Part shown: one piece after another, positions 5,924-14,617 of the stretch
Numbering within the stretch: the first letter of the stretch is position 1
How the letters are laid out: the number at the start of each line of letters is the position of its first letter
IMG/VR virus record: IMGVR_UViG_3300040801_000747
Span: 1 to 20,166 of that record
Reading direction: 5' to 3' (one strand)
Length of the DNA: 20,166 bases
From: a virus
Notes under the pieces: model-generated
What the model was told of the DNA's origin: nothing
The model's input: only the letters and a program-made list of their open reading frames with translations
Databases searched by the model: none
Position numbers and translations under genes: made by a program

Positions 5924-7316
5924 TATCAATTTAAAAGATATTTTAGATGAGCAACAAAGGCGTAAATATAACAAGCTTGCGTATTTTTTCCCTGAAAAAG
6001 GCGCTCACCGCCGTGAATTATACCCAAAGCATTTAGAATTTATCAAGTCTACTGCCGATTTTAGGGAGTCTTGCTTTATGGCTGCTAACCGTGTTGGTAA
6101 GTCGGAAACAGGCGCTTTTGCAGTTGCGGTGTGGCTAACAGGTTTGTATCCTGAATGGTGGCAAGGCAAGAAATTCAAGGGTGCTATTAATTGTTTGGCT
6201 GCAGGCGAAACTGGGAAGCTTGTTAGGGATTCACTTCAAAGAAAGCTTTTAGGCGATCCGTCTGATATTGGTAGCGGTTTAATACCTAAGGACCATATAA
6301 TCGAGGTCAGGCCAAAAGCTGGAATTCCTGATGCAGTGGATACGGTTAGGATTAAGCACATACTAGGTGGCGAAAGCGTATTGCAATTTCAGTCCTATGA
6401 CCAAGGCAGAACGGCTTTTCAGGCAACTGAAAGAGATGTTGTTTGGGAAGATGAAGAACCACCTGCAGATGTTCACAATGAAGCTTTGATACGTACCATG
6501 ACGACTGGCGGTATTGTTATGCTTACTTTTACGCCTTTAAAGGGTATGTCAGAAACGGTTATGAGTATTCAGGCAAAATCTGCAAAGGGGTTGTCTAGTA
6601 TAGTTCAAGCCACATGGGATGACGCGCCACATCTTGGTGAGAAAGAAAAAACAGAGCTTTGGGAAGCTTTACCACCTTATCAGCGCGATGCAAGGTCTAA
6701 GGGTATTCCACAGCTAGGATCGGGCGCAATATATCAAGTTTCAGAAAGTGACATAGTTTGCGAGCCGTTCAAGTTACCTGAACACTTTAAGGTTGCTTAT
6801 GGCTTTGATGTTGGTTGGAATAATACGGCCGTTGTTTGGATAGCCCATGATCTAGACAGTGACATAGTTTATTTGACCCATGAATACAAGAAAGGGCAGG
6901 CAGAACCTAGCGTTCATGCTGCATCTATAAAAGCTAGGGGGGATTGTATAGGCGTTATAGATCCTGCATCTAGGGGGCGCGCTCAAGCTGATGGCAAACA
7001 GCTTATTGAGCTTTACAAACAACAGGGGTTGAGATTACAGCTTGCAGACAATACAGTTGAAGCAGGTATATTTGACGTTTACGAGCGATTAAGTACGGGG
7101 CGTTTAAAGATATTTAGCACGTGCCAAAAAACCTTAGAAGAGTACAGAATTTATCGTAGAGATGAAAAAGGCAGGATAGTTAAGCAGAACGATCACTTGA
7201 TGGACGCATTGCGCTACGCCATTAGGTCTGGCCTAAAATATGCGGACTATTCTAAGAAAAGAAAACCTGTATCAATGCGTATTGAAAATAGTGGCGGCTC
7301 TCATATGGGGTATTGA
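5907..7316 (+). CDS. terL: Terminase large subunit
   Basis: This 469-aa DNA-packaging motor has both expected domains. The ATPase carries Walker A AANRVGKSE (59-67) and Walker B DVVWEDEEPP (177-186, D182 and E183). The RNase H-like nuclease carries FDVGW (D301), VIDPAS (D352) and NDHLMDALRY (D429, D433). Length and motif order match phage terminases of the headful type. It cuts concatemeric DNA and pumps it through the portal into the prohead. It overlaps terS and is followed by a ~100-base gap with a possible promoter before the portal gene. Confidence 0.95.
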   Translation: MDQIPDINLKDILDEQQRRKYNKLAYFFPEKGAHRRELYPKHLEFIKSTADFRESCFMAANRVGKSETGAFAVAVWLTGLYPEWWQGKKFKGAINCLAAGETGKLVRDSLQRKLLGDPSDIGSGLIPKDHIIEVRPKAGIPDAVDTVRIKHILGGESVLQFQSYDQGRTAFQATERDVVWEDEEPPADVHNEALIRTMTTGGIVMLTFTPLKGMSETVMSIQAKSAKGLSSIVQATWDDAPHLGEKEKTELWEALPPYQRDARSKGIPQLGSGAIYQVSESDIVCEPFKLPEHFKVAYGFDVGWNNTAVVWIAHDLDSDIVYLTHEYKKGQAEPSVHAASIKARGDCIGVIDPASRGRAQADGKQLIELYKQQGLRLQLADNTVEAGIFDVYERLSTGRLKIFSTCQKTLEEYRIYRRDEKGRIVKQNDHLMDALRYAIRSGLKYADYSKKRKPVSMRIENSGGSHMGY

Positions 7317-7341
7317 CCTGTAAGCCTAATTAATACATAAT
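7313..7341 (+). promoter_or_regulatory. Candidate promoter upstream of portal gene
   Basis: TTGACC (7313-7318) and CATAAT (7336-7341) are 17 bases apart, each one base off consensus. The -35 overlaps the terL stop. A transcript would start near 7348, leaving a 70-base leader before the portal start. It would let head genes be expressed apart from the terminase. No experimental-like support beyond the match. Confidence 0.45.
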
Positions 7342-7417
7342 TAACTAATTGATATGCATCTTTGCCCATTTCGGGACGTTCAGCAATCGACAAAAGCACA
7401 TTAAGGGGTTTTATGCT

Positions 7418-9373
7418 TTGAACGATCATGACAAGCTGCTGCACGCGCAAAAAGTTTACAAAAGAGATAAAGAAGCGTTAAATGATATTTATCGCAAGGC
7501 TAGTGAAGACCTAGATTTTCTTTCTGATGAGCCATATGCTCAATGGGATAAAGGGGATTACGAAGCGCGAGTTTCAACAGGTAGGCCAGCTTTAACGATA
7601 GATCAACTTAGCCAGTTTATACATCAGGTTGCTAATGATATACGCATGAATACACCTAGCATTAATATCATCCCAAGCGATCAGGATGCTAGCCAAGAAT
7701 CCGCCGAAGTTATGCGCGGTTTAATCAAAGAAATAGAATATAGAAGCAATGCTGATGATGTATATGATACAGCAAGCCTAAATGCAATTCGCTGTTCAAT
7801 GGGATTTATACGCGTTGATCATGAGTACGCAAGAAACAAAAAAGTTCAGCAGGCTGTTATAAAGCGCGTTGTTAATCCTTTATCGGTTTTTTTAGACAGT
7901 AATAGCATTGAGTGCGATGGTCGAGATGCTATGCACGCAACAGTGATCGAGAAAATAACCGTTGAGCGTTTTAAAGAGCTTTATCCAAAAAATAACCCTG
8001 TATCTTTTGAAGATGCCGATTCTGATTTTACAAAACTTGATGATGAAGATTATATCAGCATTGCAGAATGCTTTAAGAAAGAAATTCAAAAAGAAATTGT
8101 TATTGACGAGTATGGCGAAGAGCAAGAAGAAGAAACCATTGTTATTTATCGCTATAAAATGAGTGGCGATGCAATCTTAGAAGAAACTGTATTCCCTGGA
8201 GATTATATCCCTATCGTTCCTGTTTACGGTGAGGAAACTTGGATCAAGGGTGAGCGCCATATATTTAGTTTGATTAGAAAATCCAAAGATGCGCAACGTA
8301 TGTTTAATGTTTGGAAGTCACTAGAAACTGAATTGCTACGCAAAGCGCCTAACGCGCCTATCATGGCAGCAGAAGGCACAGTAGAAGATTATAAAGCTGA
8401 TTGGCAAGACCCGCAAAAGTCTATGGTTCTTAGGTACAAGCAGACCGACACTGATGGAAATCCCGCACCACCGCCACAAAGACTCGAGCCGCCTACGATT
8501 CCGACTGGCGTGGTTAATGCATCAAGGGGCGCTGTTGAGGATATTAAAGCCACAATGGGAATCTATAATGCTGCCCTTGGTATGCGTTCTAATGAAAGCT
8601 CTGGCATTGCTATTAGGCAAAGACAGCAAGAATCAGATGTAGCAACTTATCACTTCAGCGATAACTTAGTACGTTCTATAACACAAGTGGGCCGCATATT
8701 GGTTGGTATGATTCCAGTTATATACGACACCCCACGCATTTTAAAGATTATTGGTTCAGATGATGAAGCTAAGACTATTGGCGTTAATGGCGAGCAGTCA
8801 GGTGATCAGCCTGAAACAATTGATTTATTAAGTGGCGACTATGACGTTCGCGTTACAACTGGCGCAAGTACATCCACATTAAGGCAAGAGGGTGCAGAAT
8901 TTCTTAGCAATGTAATAAGTCAAAGCCCTGATATGCTTAACATTGCTGGTGATTTATTGTTTGGTAATATGGACTTTAAGGGTGCTGATGCTTTAGCGGA
9001 GCGTATGAAGAAAGTTATTGACCCTAAGTTCCTGCAAGACGATGAGGGGCAAGACCCTATGGTTATGGCTTTGCAGGCTCAGCTGCAAGAAGCACAATCA
9101 GTCATTCAGCAAATGCAAGTGCAATTGCAAGAAAAACAAACAGAAACGCAAATAAAAATACAGGCTGAACAAAACGACGCTGAAGAAGCGCGCGCAAAGG
9201 TTCAGGTTCAAGTCGCTGAATTAGAACTAGAAAAGTCAAAGGTTCAATCAGAGGTTGAATTGCGCAGGTTAGAGTTAGAGTTAAAAGCTAAAGAATTATC
9301 CCTAAAGGAAATGGAATTGCAGGCGAAAGTCGTGCAGGAAAGTCAGGCAATAACGCCTGAACTATTATACTAA
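7418..9373 (+). CDS. P22-type portal protein
   Basis: This 651-aa portal forms the dodecameric ring at the head vertex through which DNA is packed and ejected. The N-terminal half (YEARVSTGRPALTIDQL, then IRMNTPSINIIP and SMGFIRVDHEY) is characteristic of P22-type portals. The C-terminal ~95 residues (547-640) are a long glutamine- and glutamate-rich coiled coil, like the helical barrel of P22 portal but shorter; P22 portal has 725 residues. I choose TTG at 7418 because AAGGGG lies eight bases before it; a TTG at 7349 would sit on the predicted transcript start, and the ATG at 7413 is followed at once by a stop. Nucleotide context fits the order terL-portal-scaffold-coat. Confidence 0.92.
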   Translation: MNDHDKLLHAQKVYKRDKEALNDIYRKASEDLDFLSDEPYAQWDKGDYEARVSTGRPALTIDQLSQFIHQVANDIRMNTPSINIIPSDQDASQESAEVMRGLIKEIEYRSNADDVYDTASLNAIRCSMGFIRVDHEYARNKKVQQAVIKRVVNPLSVFLDSNSIECDGRDAMHATVIEKITVERFKELYPKNNPVSFEDADSDFTKLDDEDYISIAECFKKEIQKEIVIDEYGEEQEEETIVIYRYKMSGDAILEETVFPGDYIPIVPVYGEETWIKGERHIFSLIRKSKDAQRMFNVWKSLETELLRKAPNAPIMAAEGTVEDYKADWQDPQKSMVLRYKQTDTDGNPAPPPQRLEPPTIPTGVVNASRGAVEDIKATMGIYNAALGMRSNESSGIAIRQRQQESDVATYHFSDNLVRSITQVGRILVGMIPVIYDTPRILKIIGSDDEAKTIGVNGEQSGDQPETIDLLSGDYDVRVTTGASTSTLRQEGAEFLSNVISQSPDMLNIAGDLLFGNMDFKGADALAERMKKVIDPKFLQDDEGQDPMVMALQAQLQEAQSVIQQMQVQLQEKQTETQIKIQAEQNDAEEARAKVQVQVAELELEKSKVQSEVELRRLELELKAKELSLKEMELQAKVVQESQAITPELLY

Positions 9374-9386
9374 GGAAGCAAGAAAA

Positions 9387-10217
9387 ATGGAAAACACAGA
9401 ACAAGAAATCGTAGATAGCGTTATTAACAACGAAGAGACAACTTTAGATGTTGTTGATGAGATTGAAGATGATGCGGTGCTGGTTGAAGAAGATAAAGAG
9501 CTAGACACAGCGGAAGATTCACAAGACCAGACAAATAAAGATGAAGATGATGGTGATTACGAGCCTTTCCCAAAGAAAGCCAAAAACGCCATATCTCGCA
9601 GAGACAAACAAATTGCAAAATTACGCTATGAATTAGCGGAAATTAAAGCAAAATCAGATCAAGCTCAAGACACTGCGCAAAAAGTAGACGATACGCCCAA
9701 CGAGGACGATTTCGACACTTATGGCGAGTATCTTGAAGCTAAGACCCTGCATAAATTGCGGCAGGAAATGGCGTTACAAAATGACAGCCAGAAAGAACAG
9801 CAATTATCAGCAGAGCAACAACATTACGTTCAAGTAAAATCGCAAGAGATAGCAACGAAGGCGCAGGAATATTCTAAAACTGTATCAGACTTTCAAGAAG
9901 TCATGGATCAGAATGCAGAAATTCTTGATTTTTTACCGCCTCATGTTGAACAAGCGTTTTATGAGGCAGATGATGCGGCTTTAGCATTTTATAATCTGGC
10001 TAAAAGCGGAAGATTAGACGAGTTATTGCAAGCTAACACATACAAGGCTGCAATGATGATCGGTCAAGCGCAAGGAAATCCTGCGGTAATCGCAAAGCCT
10101 AAAGCAACACAAGCCCCAAGACCAATACGCGGTGTATCTGGTACAGGGCAAACTAGCCCTACATTAGATCAGTTGTCAAATGACCCTGATAAACTAATGA
10201 AGTGGCTAAATAGTTAA
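9387..10217 (+). CDS. Scaffolding protein
   Basis: This 276-aa highly acidic, helical protein lies between portal and coat, the place of the scaffold gene in P22. The first 55 residues are very acidic; a basic patch FPKKAKNAISRRDKQIAKLR and a coiled coil follow. The glutamine-rich middle is likely elongated, and the C-terminal helix ends LDQLSNDPDKLMKWLNS. Scaffold proteins guide coat assembly and leave before or during packaging; their C-terminus binds coat. A good RBS (AAGGAAGC) precedes it. Sequence is low in information, so the call leans on position and composition. Confidence 0.85.
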   Translation: MENTEQEIVDSVINNEETTLDVVDEIEDDAVLVEEDKELDTAEDSQDQTNKDEDDGDYEPFPKKAKNAISRRDKQIAKLRYELAEIKAKSDQAQDTAQKVDDTPNEDDFDTYGEYLEAKTLHKLRQEMALQNDSQKEQQLSAEQQHYVQVKSQEIATKAQEYSKTVSDFQEVMDQNAEILDFLPPHVEQAFYEADDAALAFYNLAKSGRLDELLQANTYKAAMMIGQAQGNPAVIAKPKATQAPRPIRGVSGTGQTSPTLDQLSNDPDKLMKWLNS

Positions 10218-10238
10218 TATTTTTAGGAGTAAGTAAAA

Positions 10239-11477
10239 ATGGTTAATAAACCAAACACACTAAAGGACGCACCAGGCGTAGTTGCGGCACTAGCTGCAAA
10301 GATGCTCGCGGACAAGACGCAGTTTTGCAAATCAATTGACAAAGCTGATAAATCTGATTTTGATGGCAAAAACGGCTACAATGCTGGCGATACCATCACA
10401 GTCAGCAAGAATGCTAGATTTATTTCTGGTGAAACAGCAGACATAACAAGTGCTATTCAGGATGTAAAAGAAGAGAAAGTTCCTATTACTTTATCTGAAC
10501 GTCGCGTTACTGGTATTGCTCTAACCTCAAGCGAAATTGCAACAGATTTAGCTTTGAAGTCTTGGGCTAAACGCATTCTTGAGCCTGCAGTTTCTGAAAT
10601 GGCGCAAAAAATTGAAGCGTCTTTCTTGGAAAAAGCTGTTGATTCAACTTACAATGCAGTAGGAACACCAGGTTCAACAACTTATGACACTGCTTTAGTT
10701 CTTTCTGCTAACCAAAAGATCAATGAATTTGCATGTCCTGATTACGACAACCGCAATATTTTACTTGATCCAGCGGCGGCATCATCTGCTGTTAATGCTC
10801 GCAAGGGTTTGTTTCAGTCAAGTGAAGAAATCTCTAAGCAGTACAAAAAAGGCATGATGGGTATTGCTGATGGCTTTACTTTCTTGCAGAACAACTTGTT
10901 ACCAGTTCACACAAACGGTAATGACGTTACTTTTGAAGTTCGTACTACAGTCACAGCAGAGGGTGCTACTACACTTGTTGTCGAGGGCTTAACGACAACA
11001 ACAGGCACAGTTACAAAAGGTACTGTATTCACAATAGCTGGCGTTAATGCAGTACACCCTATTACTAAACAAGACCTAGGGTTCTTGCAACAGTTTTCAG
11101 TGCAAGAAGATGCAACAGCTGATGGTTCTGGTTATGCCAGCCTAACAGTAGAGCCTGCAATGTACACAAGCGCTTCTAAGGGCTTGCAGAACATTACAGC
11201 GTTTCCTGCTGATGGTGCGACTATTACACCAATTGGTGCAGCGTCAACAGGTTACAAGCAAAACTTGGCTTTTCACAAGTCAGCGTTCCGCATGGTATCT
11301 GTTCCGCTAGTTACACCAGGCGGCGTCGATATGGCTGCACAGCGTACAGTGGACGGCATGACAATTCGTGTTATCCGTGACTATGACATTCTAACCGATA
11401 AGCTTATTATGCGCCTTGATTTCTTGGGCGGTATGGCTGCGATTAGACGTGAATGGGCTACACGTATCTATAGTTAA
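10239..11477 (+). CDS. P22-type major coat protein
   Basis: This 412-aa protein matches the P22 gp5 coat family in length (P22: 430) and layout. N-terminal arm residues (about 1-50) are followed by the HK97-fold core with SERRVTGIALTSSEIATDL. A beta-rich inserted region near 220-345 (TFEVRTTVTAEGATTLVVEG) corresponds in place to the P22 I-domain, and the C-terminal strand ends DKLIMRLDFLGGMAAIR. It forms the icosahedral shell. The RBS TTAGGAGTAAGTAAAA is strong, as expected for the most abundant virion protein. A hairpin follows directly after the gene. Confidence 0.93.
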   Translation: MVNKPNTLKDAPGVVAALAAKMLADKTQFCKSIDKADKSDFDGKNGYNAGDTITVSKNARFISGETADITSAIQDVKEEKVPITLSERRVTGIALTSSEIATDLALKSWAKRILEPAVSEMAQKIEASFLEKAVDSTYNAVGTPGSTTYDTALVLSANQKINEFACPDYDNRNILLDPAAASSAVNARKGLFQSSEEISKQYKKGMMGIADGFTFLQNNLLPVHTNGNDVTFEVRTTVTAEGATTLVVEGLTTTTGTVTKGTVFTIAGVNAVHPITKQDLGFLQQFSVQEDATADGSGYASLTVEPAMYTSASKGLQNITAFPADGATITPIGAASTGYKQNLAFHKSAFRMVSVPLVTPGGVDMAAQRTVDGMTIRVIRDYDILTDKLIMRLDFLGGMAAIRREWATRIYS

Positions 11478-11480
11478 AAT

Positions 11481-11514
11481 AAAAGGGGGTGGCTTTAGGG
11501 CTGCCCCTACTTTT
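11481..11514 (+). terminator. Hairpin after coat gene, partial terminator/attenuator
   Basis: AAAAGGGGGTGGC (11481-11493) pairs with GCTGCCCCTACTTTT (11500-11514) across a six-base loop, with a two-base bulge and two wobble pairs. It ends in a short TTTT run. The next RBS (AGGAG) follows immediately, so it likely lowers rather than stops downstream transcription, giving more coat than tail proteins. It may also protect the 3' end of the coat message. Confidence 0.6.
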
Positions 11515-11526
11515 AGGAGTGAACTA

Positions 11527-11688
11527 ATGATAAAATTGATTAAAGAAGATAAAACAAAGATACTAGATACAGACAGTCAATTAATAGATGTTTTAAAAGC
11601 AGATGGATGGTCTGAAGAAACAAAGAAAGTTGAGCCAAAAAAACCTAAAAAAGAAAAGGTTATAAAGAATGCCAACAACCGCAAATGA
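11527..11688 (+). CDS. Small lysine-rich protein between coat and gp4-like gene
   Basis: This 53-aa protein starts at an ATG with TTAGGAGTGAACTA before it; a longer reading from 11416 would overlap the coat gene and lacks support. The first 30 residues (ending QLIDVLKADGW) recall small proteins encoded after capsid genes in other phages. The tail is strongly basic (KKVEPKKPKKEKVIK) and could touch DNA. It overlaps the next gene by 20 nt. Function unknown; head completion or decoration is a guess from position. Confidence 0.7.
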   Translation: MIKLIKEDKTKILDTDSQLIDVLKADGWSEETKKVEPKKPKKEKVIKNANNRK

Positions 11689-12358
11689 TCTAATAAATTC
11701 TGCCATGCGAAAAGCTGGCATCATAACAGCAGATGAATCACCAACAGCTAGCGAGGCTAATGATGCCCTAGATGTTCTTAATGATTTATTTGACTCTCTA
11801 TCAAACGACAGTTTAAATGTTTATTCTAGAGTGACTGAAAGTTTTACTTTATCGGGTGGCGTTGCAGCCTACACAATAGGAACGGGCGCAGATTTTGATA
11901 CTGCAAGACCTATTAAGATAGTCAGCGCTTATGTTAGATTAGGAAGCGTAGATTATGATGTTTCTTTAGTTACGGACGAAGCTTATTCTAATTTGTCAGT
12001 AAAGAGCATATCGGGCGTTCCAGATGCGATTAACTATGACAACGCATTTCCACAAGGTACTATAAAGTTTTACCCCGTACCGTCATCATCTTACACTTTC
12101 TTTTTAGTTTCTGAAAAGCCATTAAGTAATGTTACTTTGTTTGAAAACCTATCTTTGCCGCCTGGTTGGCTTAGATATCTTAAAAATGCTTTAGCTGTAG
12201 AATTAGCGGCAGAATATGGCGTTCAAACACCTCAAGAAACTGCAATTATTGCAGAAAGAGCTTTAGGGGCAATAAGGCGTGGCGTTGCTAGATCGAAGAC
12301 AATGGATGTGATGAATGTTAGCAAAGACGGTGATATTTATACAGGGTGGACAAAGTGA
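11669..12358 (+). CDS. P22 gp4-like tail accessory factor
   Basis: This 229-aa protein resembles P22 gp4, which binds under the portal and stabilises packaged heads. Typical features are the N-terminal ANDLINSAMRKAGII followed by SEANDALDVLNDLFDSLSND, a beta-rich centre with FPQGTIKFYPVPS, and the helical PPGWLRYLKNALAVELAAEY. It is longer than P22 gp4 (166). Its start lies inside the 53-aa gene. The next gene starts at its stop codon. Confidence 0.9.
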   Translation: MPTTANDLINSAMRKAGIITADESPTASEANDALDVLNDLFDSLSNDSLNVYSRVTESFTLSGGVAAYTIGTGADFDTARPIKIVSAYVRLGSVDYDVSLVTDEAYSNLSVKSISGVPDAINYDNAFPQGTIKFYPVPSSSYTFFLVSEKPLSNVTLFENLSLPPGWLRYLKNALAVELAAEYGVQTPQETAIIAERALGAIRRGVARSKTMDVMNVSKDGDIYTGWTK

Positions 12359-13755
12359 AGATAGGTTTAGTTGGTGGAAGTTATGAGCAAATATCGTTAC
12401 CCTTTGACGCACAAAGGTCTGTCAACTTGTTTCCTGTAATAGACGAACAGGGCAAAGAAATAGCATCAATGTATGGCACGCCTGGACTAAAAGAGTTTAC
12501 TACAATTGGCACAGGTCCAATAAGGGGCGGTTTTAAGTCTTCTAATGGTAGGGTTTTCTTTATAAGCGGTTCTGAAATTTACGAATTAGACAGTGCTGGC
12601 ATTAGCACTCTAAGGGGATCACTGCTAACATCTAGCGGCAATCTAACATTGGCAGAAAGTAATTCTTATTTTGCAATTTGCGATGGCGATAAGCTTTACT
12701 ATTTGCAGTACTCAACAAACGACTTTGGAATTACAGCAAGCTCTATACCATCAAGCGTTGGTACGGTGACTAATATAGACGGTTACTTTATTATCAATGA
12801 AAACAATAGTGGCAGGTTTTATATATCGCAAATTAACAATCCAACTGTTTTTGACGCTTTAGATTTTGCAACGGCAGAATCTAGCCCCGACTTGCTTTTA
12901 TCAGTTATAAATGCCGTTGGTCAGCTTTGGTTGCTTGGATCACAAAGCGGCGAGATATGGACCAATACAGGTAGTTCAAGTTTTCCATTTTCTAGGATAT
13001 CGGGCGCAGTTATGGAAGTGGGTATTCAATCCCCTTACAGCGCTTTAGAAATTGACAACACTATTATGTGGGTTGGCCAAGATAGCTTTGGCGGCAGTAT
13101 AGTTTATAGAGCAAACGGTTTCACGCCGTTAAGGATATCCACAACGCCTATAGAAATAAGGTTAAAAAAAGCAACGCAACCTGAAAATATATATTCTTGG
13201 GCATATCAAGAAGACGGCCATTTGTTTTATATATTATCTGGCGGTGGCTTAGAAACAAGCTTGGTTTATGACTTGACGACTCAAACTTGGCACGAAAGAG
13301 CTTTTTTAAACGATGATGGCGACTACGAACAGCATTTAGGTTCTTGTCATGTTTTTGCATTTAGCAAGAATCTAGTCGGGGATAGAAGAAATGGCAAGAT
13401 ATACGAAATGTCATTAGATATTTATAGTGATGACGGCCAAGAAATATCAAGGGAAAGAACGTACACACACTTAATTGACGAAGCGCGCAGAATACGTTAT
13501 AATTCATTAGAGATCGGCTTTGAAACTGGTGTAGGTTTACAATCTGGACAAGGTTCTAATCCTCTGGTCTCCTTGCAGCTAAGTAAAGATGGCGCTCGCA
13601 CTTGGTCTAGTCCAAAAATTGCCACTATCGGCAAAGTAGGTCAGTACCGAACTAAGGTTAAATTCCGTAGGTTAGGTATTGCAGAACAAATGACATTTAG
13701 ACTTACAATCACAGAAAAAGTTAAGATTGCAATAACAGGGAGTTACTTGTTTTGA
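12355..13755 (+). CDS. P22 gp10-like packaged-DNA stabilization protein
   Basis: This 466-aa protein matches the phage stabilise family of P22 gp10, part of the tail hub between gp4 and the needle. The N-terminal block LPFDAQRSVNLFPV and MYGTPGLKEF is diagnostic. The rest has repeated short beta strands, as expected for a propeller-like fold, including LWLLGSQSGEIWTNTG. It is about the same size as P22 gp10 (472). I prefer GTG at 12355 (GTGA overlap with the gp4-like stop, CAGGGTGG before it); GTG at 12346 is possible and adds three residues. Confidence 0.92.
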   Translation: MKIGLVGGSYEQISLPFDAQRSVNLFPVIDEQGKEIASMYGTPGLKEFTTIGTGPIRGGFKSSNGRVFFISGSEIYELDSAGISTLRGSLLTSSGNLTLAESNSYFAICDGDKLYYLQYSTNDFGITASSIPSSVGTVTNIDGYFIINENNSGRFYISQINNPTVFDALDFATAESSPDLLLSVINAVGQLWLLGSQSGEIWTNTGSSSFPFSRISGAVMEVGIQSPYSALEIDNTIMWVGQDSFGGSIVYRANGFTPLRISTTPIEIRLKKATQPENIYSWAYQEDGHLFYILSGGGLETSLVYDLTTQTWHERAFLNDDGDYEQHLGSCHVFAFSKNLVGDRRNGKIYEMSLDIYSDDGQEISRERTYTHLIDEARRIRYNSLEIGFETGVGLQSGQGSNPLVSLQLSKDGARTWSSPKIATIGKVGQYRTKVKFRRLGIAEQMTFRLTITEKVKIAITGSYLF

Positions 13756-14183
13756 CCCTGCAAAAACCACCTATATATGAATTTCTTGTTGAATCTGATG
13801 GCAAAGCCAAACTTCCATGGGTTTTGTTCTTTAACAGTATAGCATCAGGTGATTCTGGTAATAGCTGGAATCCTAACTTTGAAAATCTAACAACAGTTGG
13901 AGTGCCTACAATAACTGGCAAGTATTATGCGCTTTCTAGTTTTTTGACGTTTTTCTCTTTAACTATAATCCCAGAGACTTCGACAAGCTCGACAGCTGGC
14001 ACAACTTATATTGATAATTTCCCCCTTGACTTTAACAATGATGGTGTTTGTTTTGCGGTTACTGGTAATTTAGGCAGTGTAGCAGGTCAAGTCAATTCTT
14101 CTAATAACAGAATATATGTTCCATCATGGACAGCAGTTAGCGTCCCATTGACTATAGTAGGTATAGCGGAGGCAAGAACATGA
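13752..14183 (+). CDS. Structural protein at the needle (gp26) position
   Basis: This 143-aa protein starts at TTG in a TTGA overlap with the gp10-like gene, with GGGAG nine bases upstream. Residues 6-30 (PPIYEFLVESDGKAKLPWVL) and GDSGNSWNPNFENL recur in podovirus virion genes I have seen. The C-terminal two thirds is beta-rich and Ser/Thr/Asn-rich, like a knob or jelly-roll. It lacks the long trimeric coiled coil expected of a P22 tail needle. It probably caps or plugs the tail hub, but this is inferred from place. Confidence 0.6.
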   Translation: MTLQKPPIYEFLVESDGKAKLPWVLFFNSIASGDSGNSWNPNFENLTTVGVPTITGKYYALSSFLTFFSLTIIPETSTSSTAGTTYIDNFPLDFNNDGVCFAVTGNLGSVAGQVNSSNNRIYVPSWTAVSVPLTIVGIAEART

Positions 14184-14617
14184 TAGAATACTGTTTCTTA
14201 CCTTATCATTATGCTGAAAGTGAAATTAAAAAATTCGTTAATGACAATCATGCGGAAAACTTAATTGACAAACAAGAATTTAGCGCAGATTGGGATTATT
14301 TTAAGCAGTTAAGTAATGCAGGCGCTTTAGCAGTCGTTATTGCAAGCCATAACAATAAAATAATCGGCCTTTCTGGGTATAGCATAACATCATCCCCAAA
14401 TAACAAAGAAAAACTAATAGCCGACAATGTGATTATATCTGTTTTAAAAAGCTACAGATCAAAGGTTTCTAAGTCTTTATTAAACAAAAGTAAAGATTAT
14501 TTAAAAAAACTTAACGTAAAAGAGATTAACTTTTTAATTGAGAATGAAAAAATAGGCAGATTTTTAAAAACAAATGGTTTTGTTGATAAGCGCAAAGAGT
14601 GGGTATGTGAAATATGA
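14180..14617 (+). CDS. GNAT-like protein in the virion cluster
   Basis: This 145-aa protein has the strand-helix pattern of GNAT acetyltransferases: AVVIASHNNKIIGLSGYSI, then NVIISVLKSYRSKVSKSLL, then EINFLIENEKIGRFLKTNGFV. The acetyl-CoA loop, normally R/Q-x-x-G-x-G/A, reads RSKVSK at 93-98 and lacks both glycines, so it may not bind the cofactor well. It sits where P22 has gp14, a head/DNA-injection accessory gene. ATGA overlaps bind it to both neighbours. Enzyme or structural role cannot be told. Confidence 0.65.
   Translation: MIEYCFLPYHYAESEIKKFVNDNHAENLIDKQEFSADWDYFKQLSNAGALAVVIASHNNKIIGLSGYSITSSPNNKEKLIADNVIISVLKSYRSKVSKSLLNKSKDYLKKLNVKEINFLIENEKIGRFLKTNGFVDKRKEWVCEI

Noticed and set aside
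7317-7417. tRNA or small RNA in the terL-portal gap
   Set aside because: No cloverleaf, no T-loop sequence and no terminator were found; it fits a promoter plus leader.
11416-11526. Upstream start for the 53-aa gene
   Set aside because: It would overlap the coat gene's end and read through the hairpin; the ATG at 11527 has a strong RBS.
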